In this document: positions 34,353 through 43,780 of the stretch, piece by piece
Layout of the letters: every line of letters begins with the position of its first letter
Position numbering within the stretch: position 1 is the first letter of the stretch
From: an uncultured Hyphomonadaceae bacterium
GTDB lineage: Bacteria; Pseudomonadota; Alphaproteobacteria; Caulobacterales; Maricaulaceae
Reading direction: 5' to 3'
NCBI GenBank assembly: GCA_913058335.1
Contig: CAJXPX010000008.1
Location: 1-64,000, forward strand
Length of the DNA: 64,000 nt
Notes under the pieces: generated by a model
The model's database searches: none
What the model was told of the DNA's origin: nothing
The model's input: the letters and a program-made list of their open reading frames with translations, nothing else
Program-made: the position numbers and the translations under genes

Positions 34353-34841
34353 ATGCCAGTTGTTCACGGAATTTCATTTGTCTGGGCTCTCGTTATTTTG
34401 GGAGTCATTATAGCCATTTATGGCCTTCGGGCAGCGCTTGGCTATCGGAGCGTTGCTCAAGACGCGCAGGATGATTATGACTACAAAATACAGAATGCTA
34501 TGTCGGTACACGGCCTATCAAAAGACGGGTATCTTCGCGCCTATCGTCGATTTCATAATCCGCGCGCCCCGCTTTATGTCGCCGCAACATTATCTGCGAT
34601 AGTGCTTCTGACGCCGGTTCTCTTTGTTATCATTTCTTTCCTTTTGGAACAGCTTTATCAAATCACAGGGCGCTCCCGTGTATTTGAGCCTGGCTACCTA
34701 GTTTGGCAGTTCAGCATTTACATGATGATACTCGGCGCGTGGGCGGGTATCGCCTATTTTGGGGCGAGTACCTATCACCGCCGCGCGCCCGGCACTTTAA
34801 GTCAAGAAATTGCGAAAGAAATAGACGCTCCGTCCCGTTAA
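34353..34841 (+). CDS. Hypothetical three-span membrane protein
   Basis: A 162-aa protein with an N-terminal helix (about 6-26), a charged segment of about 45 residues, two further helices (about 75-97 and 112-135) and a polar tail. The start has no strong ribosome site nearby. Its end overlaps the dapB end on the opposite strand by 4 nt. No family is recognised. Confidence 0.72.
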   Translation: MPVVHGISFVWALVILGVIIAIYGLRAALGYRSVAQDAQDDYDYKIQNAMSVHGLSKDGYLRAYRRFHNPRAPLYVAATLSAIVLLTPVLFVIISFLLEQLYQITGRSRVFEPGYLVWQFSIYMMILGAWAGIAYFGASTYHRRAPGTLSQEIAKEIDAPSR

Positions 34842-35647
34842 AGGCCTAGCATGTCTTTCATATTATAGCGGCCTGCAGGTTGTTTCGCCGCCCACATCGC
34901 GGCGCTCACCGCGCCTTTTGCAAAGACGGATCTGTCAAAAGCAGAATGCGATAGCGTCAGCATCTCCAGCTCCGAGGCGATTTTGACCGAGTGTTCGCCA
35001 ATAACGCCGCCGCCGCGCAGCGTAGCAAAGCCAATTTCACCTTCGGGTCTTGCCCCTGTTTGGCCCTCGCGGGAGAGTTTTTGAACCTTTTCTAAATCGA
35101 CATCCCGTCCCCTGGCTGCGGCCTGTCCTAACATGAGCGCCGTTCCCGAAGGCGCGTCAACTTTGTGGCGGTGGTGCATTTCCAGCACATCAATATCCCA
35201 GCCCTCGCGTAATTTATCCGCAGCCAGTTCCACTAACGCTTCAAGCATATTCACGCCGAGCGAGAAATTACCGGATTGCAAAAGCGCAAGATCCGCGCAG
35301 CTTTTCTGAAATTCTTCGGTTTGATCTCCTGTCATTCCCGTTGTGCCGCTCACAATCGCTTTAACGCTGCTGCCCTTAAGGGTTTCCGCTAAAGCAAGGC
35401 TGGCGCTTGGCGCAGAAAAATCAATAACCACGTCAGAGTCGCGGGCCGATTTAAAATCATCGGTGAGAAGAACCTCTCCTCCTTTGGCGTCGGCCAAGGC
35501 GACAGAATCCTTACCGAGATGGGGACTTTTTGAATGTGTGAGGGCGGCCACAAATTTCAGAGTTTCAATCTCTGATAAGGCGGAGATCACGGCTTGTCCC
35601 ATCCGTCCATCTGCACCGAGAATGGCGATTTTCAATTTTTCGGTCAT
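34838..35647 (-). CDS. dapB: 4-Hydroxy-tetrahydrodipicolinate reductase
   Basis: Lysine and diaminopimelate pathway enzyme that reduces the DapA product with NAD(P)H. It is 269 aa. The nucleotide-binding loop is GADGRMG (about 11-17). The family signature HHRHKVDAPSGTAL, with the catalytic His and Lys, is near residue 160. It is monocistronic and converges with the membrane-protein gene. Confidence 0.97.
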   Translation of the reverse strand: MTEKLKIAILGADGRMGQAVISALSEIETLKFVAALTHSKSPHLGKDSVALADAKGGEVLLTDDFKSARDSDVVIDFSAPSASLALAETLKGSSVKAIVSGTTGMTGDQTEEFQKSCADLALLQSGNFSLGVNMLEALVELAADKLREGWDIDVLEMHHRHKVDAPSGTALMLGQAAARGRDVDLEKVQKLSREGQTGARPEGEIGFATLRGGGVIGEHSVKIASELEMLTLSHSAFDRSVFAKGAVSAAMWAAKQPAGRYNMKDMLGL

Positions 35648-35699
35648 GAATAGAGGTTTAGCGATACGGGCGCTCTGGGGAAAGAGCTTAGTTTATCGA

Positions 35700-36440
35700 T
35701 TAATCCTCGCCAAATTTATAATCCGGCATGGACTGGAAAGCAGCCCGTAATGATTCACCCCAGCCTTTGGAGGTCTTTTGAAAATACTCATCATCCGCCA
35801 ATATCCGTCGTGTCTTCCCGAGTTTCAAACTGTCTTTTTCGTAAACTTGTAAATCCAACGGCATTCCAACAGAGAGGTTAGCTTTGATCGTGGAATCAAA
35901 AGATAGCAAAAGCAACTTCACAGCGTCTTCAAACGACATGTCTTGAGCGTAGGTGCGTATCAAGATGGGCTTGCCATATTTGGTCTCGCCAATCTGGAAA
36001 AAGGGAGCATCGTCTCCGGCCTCTATGAAATTGCCCTCTGGGTAAATCAGAAACAGCCGGGGAGCCATTCCCTTAATCTGGCCGCCCAGAATAATGGTCC
36101 CGTTGAAAGTGCTATCTGCCTTCTGCCCCGTATTTGCATTATCCGCGATAACCTCTTTCAGTGTATTGCCGACAAGCTGGGCGACCTGAAACATGGTCGG
36201 GAGTTTCAGAATAGACGGATCGCGGTTTTCCGGAGAAAATGAGCGTTCATCCAATAGGCTGACGACGGATTGGGTTGTTGCAAGATTACCTGCCGTGAGC
36301 AGAGTAATGACGCGGTCCCCTTCAACGCACCAGCTTCGAAGTTTTTTAACAGTGGAAACGTCATCGACACCCGCATTTGTGCGGGTATCGGACATAAATA
36401 ACAAACCTTTATCCAAGGCAAGTCCGACGCAATAGGTCAT
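35700..36440 (-). CDS. Anbu-type proteasome-related peptidase
   Basis: Ntn hydrolase of the ancestral beta-subunit (Anbu) family related to HslV and the 20S proteasome. It is 246 aa. After Met removal the N-terminal nucleophile would be Thr (MTYCVG). The conserved Asp (SDTRTNAG) and a Lys pair near position 32 match the catalytic set. It is the last gene of the four-gene Anbu cluster, and the only protease in it. Known family members form oligomers, but their substrates and the pathway are unsettled. Confidence 0.9.
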   Translation of the reverse strand: MTYCVGLALDKGLLFMSDTRTNAGVDDVSTVKKLRSWCVEGDRVITLLTAGNLATTQSVVSLLDERSFSPENRDPSILKLPTMFQVAQLVGNTLKEVIADNANTGQKADSTFNGTIILGGQIKGMAPRLFLIYPEGNFIEAGDDAPFFQIGETKYGKPILIRTYAQDMSFEDAVKLLLLSFDSTIKANLSVGMPLDLQVYEKDSLKLGKTRRILADDEYFQKTSKGWGESLRAAFQSMPDYKFGED

Positions 36441-36459
36441 GGGTTAGTCTCTTTTATTA

Positions 36460-37260
36460 TTATTGTTGAACTTGAATATCCACGCGCAGCGATTCGCCGC
36501 CCCCGCCATAAATCATACCCGAGATGGGGGCGGCTTGACTATAGTCTAATCCAGTTGCGACCCGAACATATCGGTCGTCGGGGGAGATGCCGTTGGACAC
36601 ATCAAATCCGACCCATCCCAGAGATGGAATATGAACTTCGGCCCACGCATGGGTAGCGTCTTGGTCAATTCGGTCATTCATCATCAAGTAACCGCTGACA
36701 TATCGCGCCGGAAAACCGGCTTCTCTCGCCGTGGAGATGAAAATATGCGCATGATCCTGACACACGCCTTTACCCAGAGAGATCGCATCCTCGGCCGTGG
36801 TGACGGCATCGGTTTCTCCAGTTTCGTAATTGACCTTTGAGCTGATAAGTTTCGATAGCGTATGAAAGCCTGAAATAGGGTCCTCTAAATCGTCCCCCAA
36901 CTCCTTTATGAGGGATTTAATTCCCGTCTTCGGAGCCGTTAAAGGCGTCTGCCGATAAAAATACCAAAGCGGGGCGAACCCGCTATGCGCGCCGACAATG
37001 CCTTGATTATTCTCTATTTCCAACGTCCCGCTGGAGATGATTTCAATTTCCTTAGCTTCAGGGTCAAGGGAAACTAAATGGACGCGATTCGCATTTTCGT
37101 CCAAAAAATCGGCCTGCATTTCTCCGCCTATCACGTCCAATGACCAGTCTAATGTCGTTTGCGCCTTATTGCTTTTCGGGGTCAGCCGGAGCTGCTGCAA
37201 CCCATAGCTCGGAGCCTGCTTGAACTTATAAATTGTTGAGTGGGAGATAGAAAGTTGCAT
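36460..37260 (-). CDS. Transglutaminase-like protein (Anbu cluster)
   Basis: A 266-aa bacterial transglutaminase-superfamily protein with an N-terminal beta domain (about 1-135) and a catalytic domain. The Cys-His-Asp triad is present: Cys in GKGVCQDHAH, His in DATHAWAEVH and Asp in VGFDVSNG. The start overlaps the last base of the alpha-E gene, and the peptidase gene starts 19 nt after its stop. A role as a peptidase or amide-bond-forming enzyme is possible; the substrate is unknown. Confidence 0.9.
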   Translation of the reverse strand: MQLSISHSTIYKFKQAPSYGLQQLRLTPKSNKAQTTLDWSLDVIGGEMQADFLDENANRVHLVSLDPEAKEIEIISSGTLEIENNQGIVGAHSGFAPLWYFYRQTPLTAPKTGIKSLIKELGDDLEDPISGFHTLSKLISSKVNYETGETDAVTTAEDAISLGKGVCQDHAHIFISTAREAGFPARYVSGYLMMNDRIDQDATHAWAEVHIPSLGWVGFDVSNGISPDDRYVRVATGLDYSQAAPISGMIYGGGGESLRVDIQVQQ

Positions 37261-38204
37261 CAGGCAAAGAACCTATAATCTGTTTCAATCTGGCCCGCGA
37301 TGGCAAGGTTGCATTGTAAAAAATCACCAATAAATTCATGCAAGCCGGACTCAAAAATCTCGTCAATTGTCTGAGCGTACATTTTCTCTTTCAGCGCCAC
37401 AGCCAATTCCGAAGACGGAGATGTTTGTCCATATTCTTTATTTAAATATTTTAAATTCAAATTTATCTCATTCACGCAAAATGTCAGTGAACGCGGCATA
37501 CAATGATCCAGGATAAGGAATTTCGCAATGGCAGACGCCGTTGGCTCCCCTTGGTGTAGCCAGCGATAAGCCTGCTGCGCCGAGACTGAGCGAAGAATTG
37601 TTTCCCATTGCACATTATCGAGCGAACTTCCGATAGAAGAGGCCGACGGCAAGAGCACGTAATATTTCACATCCAATATGCGGGCCGTATTATCCGCGCG
37701 TTCTACAAATGTGCCCAGCCGGGTAAAATCATAAATATCATTCCGCAACATGGTGCCATGCACCGCCCCCTGCACTTGCGCGCTTTGTCGTCGGATGATT
37801 GCCAAAATATCCGGAATACGCTCCTTGTCGCGAATAGGGTTTTTCAAAATATCGCAGAGTTCAAGCCAAGAGGCATTTACCGCTTCCCAGACTTCTCTTG
37901 TAAGCGCCGTCCGTGCAAGCCGGGCATTTCTGCGCGCTTCTGCCATACTCGACAATACGCTGGACGGGTTTGCGCGGTCACGGAGAAGAAAGTCAACGAC
38001 GGGTTTATTTTCGAAATCATTATATTTGGCTTCATATTGCTCAAGCAGTCCCGCCGTTGTTAAAATCGACGCCCAGTCTCCGCCCTGCCGCTGAGATCGG
38101 GTCAATGCCATACGAAAACCGGCCTCGACGAGGCGGGCAATATTTTCGCTGCGTTCCAGATATCTGAACATCCAGAAGAGGCCGTTTGCTGTTTTTCCTA
38201 ACAT
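37260..38204 (-). CDS. Alpha-E domain protein (Anbu cluster)
   Basis: A 314-aa all-helical protein of the alpha-E family, starting MLGKTANGLFWMFRYLERSE, the usual family N-terminus. Its role is not known, but it is always close to the permuted ATP-grasp and transglutaminase genes. It starts 15 nt after the ATP-grasp gene and overlaps the transglutaminase gene by one base, so it is one operon. Confidence 0.9.
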   Translation of the reverse strand: MLGKTANGLFWMFRYLERSENIARLVEAGFRMALTRSQRQGGDWASILTTAGLLEQYEAKYNDFENKPVVDFLLRDRANPSSVLSSMAEARRNARLARTALTREVWEAVNASWLELCDILKNPIRDKERIPDILAIIRRQSAQVQGAVHGTMLRNDIYDFTRLGTFVERADNTARILDVKYYVLLPSASSIGSSLDNVQWETILRSVSAQQAYRWLHQGEPTASAIAKFLILDHCMPRSLTFCVNEINLNLKYLNKEYGQTSPSSELAVALKEKMYAQTIDEIFESGLHEFIGDFLQCNLAIAGQIETDYRFFA

Positions 38205-38219
38205 ATCTCTCGCCCCCCT

Positions 38220-39635
38220 CTAATCTTCCAAGACCCAAGTGTCTTTGGTCCCGCCGCCCTGCGAGGAGTTTACCACCAAGGAGCCCTCTTTCATCGCCAC
38301 ACGGGTCAGACCGCCCGGCGTGATATTTATTTTATTTGGGCTAACAAGGATAAAGGGCCTCAAGTCGACATGACGCGGGGCCAGTTTTGATTTTGTAAAG
38401 ACAGGTGTTGTGGACAAGGCCAAAGTCGGCTGGGCAATATAATTACTTGGCTTGGCCTCTAATTTCTTGCGGAAGACTTCAATTTCTTTTTTGCTCGCCG
38501 CAGGTCCGACCAACATGCCGTATCCGCCAGAGCCGTGAACTTCCTTGACCACTAATTCAGATAAGTGTTCCAGCACGTAAGCCAGCGAATCCGCTTCGGA
38601 GCAGCGCCATGTCGGGACATTGTCTAGCAAGGCTTTCTCGCCGGTATAAAATTCAATTATATCCGGCATATAAGAATAAATGGCTTTATCATCGGCAATC
38701 CCTGCGCCCGGCGCATTAGCAATTGTAATGCCTCCGGCGCGGTAAATATCCATTAGGCCGGGCACGCCCAACATAGAATCTGGATTGAAGTTAAGAGGGT
38801 CGAGATATTCGTCGTCAACGCGGCGATACAGAACATCTATCGGCTCATTCCCCTCTGTTGTCCGCATACAGACGCGGCCATTTTCGATTTTAATGTCATG
38901 GCCTTCAACGAGCTCCGCGCCCATTTGATCCGCAAGAAAAGCATGTTCAAAATAAGCCGAGTTGTGAATGCCTGGCGTCAAAACGCCTAGGACAGGTTTG
39001 CCTTTACAGGCTTTTGGCGCGCAATCAGAAAGCGACCGCCGCAAGGCGTGGGGATAATCACTAACTTGCTGGACGCGGTTTTGCGCAAATAAATCCGGAA
39101 ACATTTGCAACATCGTTTCGCGGTTTTCCAGCATGTAGGAGACGCCCGACGGCGTGCGGGCATTGTCCTCCAGGACATAAAAATCGTTTTCGCCTGTCCG
39201 GACAATATCGATACCGACAATATGCGTATAGACTCCACCGGGCGGCGTGACGCCTATCATTTGCGGCAGGTAGGCTTCGTTATTTTGGATAAGGTGCTTC
39301 GGGATACGTCCGGCTTTGAGAATTTCCTGCTTGTGATAAATATCATGCAGGAAGGCATTGATAGCGCGCACCCGCTGGTCGATACCCTTGGTAAGTTTCG
39401 TCCATTCGCGCGCCCCAATAATTCTTGGGACAATATCAAATGGGATAAGACGCTCTTCCGCATCTTTCTTTCCATAGACGTTAAAGGTAATTCCCGTGCG
39501 CCGAAAGACGGCTTCCGCCTCGGCGGATTTTCGTTTCAAAACTTTTGGGTCTTGTGAATCGAACCAGTCTTTATAAAGCCGGTAGGGTTCTCGCGCCGAA
39601 GTTTCATCGGCCATCATCTCATTAAAAAACTTCAT
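38220..39635 (-). CDS. Circularly permuted ATP-grasp protein (Anbu cluster)
   Basis: A 471-aa circularly permuted type-2 ATP-grasp protein. Segments characteristic of the family are seen: KDAEERLIPFDIVPRII (within 50-70), IDIVRTGENDFYVLEDNAR, NAPGAGIADDKAIYSYMP and VVKEVHGSGGYGMLVG (ATP-binding lysine and Gly-rich loop). It may ligate amino acids to a peptide or protein (inference from the superfamily). It is the first gene of the operon. Confidence 0.92.
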   Translation of the reverse strand: MKFFNEMMADETSAREPYRLYKDWFDSQDPKVLKRKSAEAEAVFRRTGITFNVYGKKDAEERLIPFDIVPRIIGAREWTKLTKGIDQRVRAINAFLHDIYHKQEILKAGRIPKHLIQNNEAYLPQMIGVTPPGGVYTHIVGIDIVRTGENDFYVLEDNARTPSGVSYMLENRETMLQMFPDLFAQNRVQQVSDYPHALRRSLSDCAPKACKGKPVLGVLTPGIHNSAYFEHAFLADQMGAELVEGHDIKIENGRVCMRTTEGNEPIDVLYRRVDDEYLDPLNFNPDSMLGVPGLMDIYRAGGITIANAPGAGIADDKAIYSYMPDIIEFYTGEKALLDNVPTWRCSEADSLAYVLEHLSELVVKEVHGSGGYGMLVGPAASKKEIEVFRKKLEAKPSNYIAQPTLALSTTPVFTKSKLAPRHVDLRPFILVSPNKINITPGGLTRVAMKEGSLVVNSSQGGGTKDTWVLED

Positions 39636-39736
39636 AAATCTCCCATTGCCTAATAAATACGCGAAAGGGGAGATAGTTCCAGCACCATAAGGTGAGGCGA
39701 GTTAAATAAAATGTCGGCGACCAATTTTTAGGCGCA

Positions 39737-39763
39737 TAAAAAAGGCGGCTCGACTGAGCCGCC
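39737..39763 (-). terminator. Intrinsic terminator after ftsK
   Basis: An 8-bp stem GGCGGCTC/GAGCCGCC (39744-39751 and 39756-39763) with, on the minus strand, a six-T tail at the left end. It lies 31 nt past the ftsK stop. Confidence 0.92.
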
Positions 39764-39793
39764 CTTAAGAGGAGAAAATAATTTTTGTCCCGC

Positions 39794-42235
39794 TTAGAAT
39801 GGCTCTTCCTCTGGAAGGAGCACTTCGCGTTTTCCGCCTGAAGCGGCTTCGCTGATCATGCCCTCGCCTTCCATGCGCTCAATCAAATCTGCCGCGCGGT
39901 TATATCCGATGGATAATTTTCGCTGAATATAACTTGTCGAAGCTTTACGGTCTCGCGCGACGATCGCGACGGCTTGGTCAAAGAGCGAACCTTCATCATC
40001 CGTATTGGCTGACCCGCCGCCGCCGGACCCGTCCTGATCCTCATCGCGCTCTGTCGTAATGTCCTCTAGATAGCTCGGTGCGCCCTGCGCTTTGACGAAT
40101 TTTGCAATACGTTCCACTTCGCCGTCAGAGACAAAGGGGCCGTGGAAACGGCGTGGACGGCCTGTTCCCATATAAAGCATGTCGCCATTTCCGAGGAGCT
40201 GCTCTGCGCCCTGCTCGCCCAGAATGGTGCGGCTGTCGATCTTGGAGCCGACACGGAAAGAGACGCGGGTCGGGAAGTTAGCTTTGATAGTTCCGGTAAT
40301 CACATCAACGGAGGGGCGCTGCGTGGCGGTAATCATGTGAATACCCGCTGCCCGCGCCATTTGCGCGAGGCGCTGGACAGAGCCTTCGATTTCTTTCTTG
40401 GCGACCATCATCAAATCGGCCATCTCGTCAATAACCACAACGATATAAGGCATGGGTTCGAATTCCAGATCTTCGACTTCATATTCCGGTTCGCCGGTTT
40501 CTTTATTATAGCCGGTCATGGTTGTTTTGGTCAGGGTCTCACCGCTGGCTTTAAACTCGGCAACTTTTTCGTTGAAGCCTGCCATATTCCGGACACCAAC
40601 TTTGGACATTTTGCGGTAACGGTCTTCCATTTCCCGCACCGTCCATTTGAGCGCCACCACAGCCTTTTTCGGCTCTGTCACCACAGGAGCAAGCAAATGC
40701 GGCGCGCCGTCATAAACGGATAATTCAAGCATTTTCGGGTCAATCATAATGAATTTACACTGGTCCGGCGTCAGCGTGTACATCAGAGAGAGGATCATGG
40801 AGTTAACCGCAACCGACTTACCGGAACCCGTCGTCCCTGCTACCAATAAATGCGGCATCTTCGCCAGATCCGCGACGAAAGGCTCTCCGCCAATATCTTC
40901 GCCCATAATTAAGGGCAGCGTCGCATCACTATTTACGAAAACATCCGAGGCGAGCATGTTTTTCAGCCAGACAGTCTCCCGCCGTTTATTCGGCATTTCG
41001 ACGCCCATGGCATTTCGGCCCGGCACCACAGCGATACGCGCGGATTTAGCCGACATGTTTCGGGCAATATCATCTGCGAGGTTTATGACGCGCTGGCTTT
41101 TCACGCCCGGCGCGGGCTCGAATTCAAATAAGGTCACGACCGGTCCCGGACGCACCGCCCCCATTTCGCCTTCTATACCGTATTCCCCCATGACTTGGTG
41201 CAAATGCTCCGCGGCTTTTTCCAATGCCGCCTTATCGTGAACGGCGGCGCGCGGCGGCGGAGTCTTTAACAAATCAAGACCAGGCAAGACAAATTCGGAT
41301 CCTTCCGGAAAGTCGAATTGCGGCGGAGGCGGAGCCACTTTCTTCGGTTTTGTCTTTTTCTTCTTTGCGGCCGGAGCAGGGGCCGGGGCCACATATTGTG
41401 GCTCGATCACCGCCGCCGTTTTTGGAGCCGGTGCAGACGGAGCTACATCCGGGACATCCCGAAAAAGATCTGTCGTTCCGGCAGGCTGAGCCAAATCATC
41501 GACATAGGCCGTTTTAAACAATTTCCGGAAGACCCGCGCGAGAAGAGCGGCCGTGTTATCCAGCCAAATACGGACATATGCCCAAACGAGCCCGGCAGCG
41601 TCCATGACGTCAATCAGGTCTTTGGCGACGATCCGCATAAACCGCCCCAAACAGAAAACAGCCACAATAAATGTCAAAGAGGCGATGATCGCGGGCGTAA
41701 AAGGAATATTAAAAGGCTCGACCATACCGCGCAGATTGAGAAAAATGAGATCTCCAATCCATCCGCCAAGTCCGGTCGCCATCGGCCAATCCTGTGGAAT
41801 TGGAAACGCCGCTACGGTGGCTGTGCCAAAGACAATCGTTCCGCCCCAAAGGCTGAAACGGCGCAAGCGGTCCAGACGGTTGAAATAAGGCCGAGGCCGA
41901 ATGAGCGCTCGGAGACCGGTGAAAAGCGTCAATAAACCCGCAATGACAGAGCCAAGCCCCAAAAATTGCATGGCCCAATTGGCAAAACTTGCGCCCGGCG
42001 TACCGAGCCAGTTTGTCGTCTTTCCGATACCCGCCGTATCCATTGTCGTGTCAAAAGGATTATAGCTCAGAACGGACAATACAATAAACGCCGATAGGCC
42101 AATCAATATCAGCGCCTTGGCCGCGCGTTGAAACGGGCCGATTTGCGCCGCTTCAAGTTCCGCCATCATGGCATGAACCATTTCTGGGTCATAAGCCATG
42201 TCATTTTGGGCCGTTGCGGAAGGGGGTGGTGTCAT
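39794..42235 (-). CDS. ftsK: DNA translocase FtsK
   Basis: Septal DNA pump that clears chromosome ends during division. It is 813 aa. Four N-terminal helices (about 40-60, 88-108, 124-143 and 182-202) anchor it, then an acidic/Pro/Ala/Lys-rich linker (about 265-310). The motor domain has Walker A VAGTTGSGKSVAVNS and Walker B YIVVVIDEMADLMM, with the family motif TQRPSVDVITGTIKANFP. The C-terminal gamma winged helix (about 750-805) reads RKLSIGYNRAADLIERMEGEG. The start is chosen by length and context; a TTAC-N7-TTAAC site lies upstream. Confidence 0.97.
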   Translation of the reverse strand: MTPPPSATAQNDMAYDPEMVHAMMAELEAAQIGPFQRAAKALILIGLSAFIVLSVLSYNPFDTTMDTAGIGKTTNWLGTPGASFANWAMQFLGLGSVIAGLLTLFTGLRALIRPRPYFNRLDRLRRFSLWGGTIVFGTATVAAFPIPQDWPMATGLGGWIGDLIFLNLRGMVEPFNIPFTPAIIASLTFIVAVFCLGRFMRIVAKDLIDVMDAAGLVWAYVRIWLDNTAALLARVFRKLFKTAYVDDLAQPAGTTDLFRDVPDVAPSAPAPKTAAVIEPQYVAPAPAPAAKKKKTKPKKVAPPPPQFDFPEGSEFVLPGLDLLKTPPPRAAVHDKAALEKAAEHLHQVMGEYGIEGEMGAVRPGPVVTLFEFEPAPGVKSQRVINLADDIARNMSAKSARIAVVPGRNAMGVEMPNKRRETVWLKNMLASDVFVNSDATLPLIMGEDIGGEPFVADLAKMPHLLVAGTTGSGKSVAVNSMILSLMYTLTPDQCKFIMIDPKMLELSVYDGAPHLLAPVVTEPKKAVVALKWTVREMEDRYRKMSKVGVRNMAGFNEKVAEFKASGETLTKTTMTGYNKETGEPEYEVEDLEFEPMPYIVVVIDEMADLMMVAKKEIEGSVQRLAQMARAAGIHMITATQRPSVDVITGTIKANFPTRVSFRVGSKIDSRTILGEQGAEQLLGNGDMLYMGTGRPRRFHGPFVSDGEVERIAKFVKAQGAPSYLEDITTERDEDQDGSGGGGSANTDDEGSLFDQAVAIVARDRKASTSYIQRKLSIGYNRAADLIERMEGEGMISEAASGGKREVLLPEEEPF

Positions 42236-42290
42236 AATCGAAGCGTCCTTTAATCTTAAGAGAGTGTGAAGGACGAGAGTAAAGGGTGCG

Positions 42291-42305
42291 TTAAAGCCGC
42301 AGTAA
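42291..42305 (-). promoter_or_regulatory. Possible CtrA site upstream of ftsK
   Basis: On the minus strand TTAC-N7-TTAA(C) is one mismatch from the CtrA consensus TTAA-N7-TTAAC. It lies 55 nt upstream of the ftsK start. Such matches arise by chance fairly often. Confidence 0.3.
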
Positions 42306-42471
42306 TTTTTGGCTAAACTTTCAGTCTCTATTTCAGACTTCAGAAGACATTCGTAAATTTCAGCCCTTGCTCCTCTTTGAAATTTCTGGCTAGTGTCGGC
42401 AAAATAATAAGTAAGATAATCTGCGGCTTGTCGTCTTCAAGCTCTTGGGGATATTCAGGGATTACGCATAT

Positions 42472-43704
42472 ATGTTGAAACGTCTTTATAATGCACCGCT
42501 TCTTCTTTTGGTTATTATCGCGGCAGTTCTGGCTGTCGGGCTCTGGTTATTAGGCGCTTCTTTTTTAGCCGCGCCCATCAGAATAGGTGAGGTGACTTTG
42601 GCAAAATCTATTGCCGCCTTGGCCAAAGACGCGCTTTTCGTCCCGCTCGCCCCTTTAATGTACGCTCTCATCATTATGAGTATCGCCAGTTCTGTTGCAA
42701 TTTCGCGCGGCGGAATGGGCGCTAAATTTGTGCGGGTCTTTGCCTTTTTCCTTTGCTTCTCACTCATTGGCATGGTTCTGGCCATTATAGGGTATTTTCT
42801 GTTTTCAGGCTTGAACCCTCTTCCTGCCCCCTCCCTTATAGGCAGCAACGGGGCCGGTCTGGTCTCCACACCTTTTGCTATCAAGATTTACAATGTTGTG
42901 ACCTCGGCGCTGATGATTTCAATTTACGCCGGACTTATTTTCGGCCTCGCTCTCAAGAAAATAGACCTCGGCGAGAAAGCGGATCAAATGTCGGATCTTT
43001 TCATTGATGGATTCCGGAAATTTCTTCAAATTACGATTCCTCTCGCTGTTTTCGGCTCTGTGACATTGGCTCTGAATAAACCGGGTGGCGTTGAGACATT
43101 GACTAATCTTGTCCCAATTCTTCTGCCCTATCTCTTTGCCATGGGATTAGTCTGGATCACGATGGTCATGGTCACAGCGGCTATTCAAGGACACGGTTTC
43201 ATATTTGTTTTACGGGCCGTTCTGCCGCAAGCTCTGGTCGCTTTTTCGACCTCCAGCTCCATCGCGACCTTGCCGGCAACCAAAATCGCTTGTGATCAGC
43301 TCGGCGCAAATGGGGATGAAAGCACTCCATTTTTCACCATTGGCGCGACTATAAATATGGTCGGCACGTTAATCGGCCTGTTGCTATTGTCGCTTTACAC
43401 AATGAAAGCCTTTGGTCTGGAGTTCGGTGTGGGCGAGATGTTTGTAGTGGGCTTTCAGTCCCTTATCTTTGCGACAGCCGCCGCCGGAACGCCGTCAGCT
43501 TCCGTTGTGCTCTTGCAGGAGATTCTGGTCAGCCAAGGCGTTTCTGCTGAATATGCGACCTATGTAACGGGCCTCATCATTACGATTGATACGCTCATTC
43601 TTGACCGCTTACGCACCGTCATGAACACGCAATCAGATTCCATGAGCACGGCGAATGGGTTGAAGCTTTATTATAAAACTCCAAAAACTCTTGAAGACGC
43701 CTGA
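42472..43704 (+). CDS. Dicarboxylate/amino acid:cation symporter (DAACS)
   Basis: A sodium- or proton-coupled uptake carrier of 410 aa with eight or more helices plus two re-entrant loops. The family motif SSSIATLPATKIACD is followed by FFTIGATINMVGT. The helix 7 AAAGTPSASVVLL segment is a known substrate/cation site region. The ATG at 42472 with AGGGA 10 nt upstream is preferred to an in-frame TTG 27 nt earlier. The substrate (glutamate, aspartate or dicarboxylate) cannot be told. Confidence 0.92.
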   Translation: MLKRLYNAPLLLLVIIAAVLAVGLWLLGASFLAAPIRIGEVTLAKSIAALAKDALFVPLAPLMYALIIMSIASSVAISRGGMGAKFVRVFAFFLCFSLIGMVLAIIGYFLFSGLNPLPAPSLIGSNGAGLVSTPFAIKIYNVVTSALMISIYAGLIFGLALKKIDLGEKADQMSDLFIDGFRKFLQITIPLAVFGSVTLALNKPGGVETLTNLVPILLPYLFAMGLVWITMVMVTAAIQGHGFIFVLRAVLPQALVAFSTSSSIATLPATKIACDQLGANGDESTPFFTIGATINMVGTLIGLLLLSLYTMKAFGLEFGVGEMFVVGFQSLIFATAAAGTPSASVVLLQEILVSQGVSAEYATYVTGLIITIDTLILDRLRTVMNTQSDSMSTANGLKLYYKTPKTLEDA

Positions 43705-43780
43705 ATTTCGGCCAATATCTGATATAAAGTTGTCAGAACAAAGTGACAGAGTTTGGCGAGTTTGAATTAAGGTGACGATT

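Noticed and set aside
41318-41935. 205-codon open frame opposite ftsK
   Set aside because: It is antisense to ftsK. The Arg/Pro-rich composition is typical of a shadow of a GC-rich gene.
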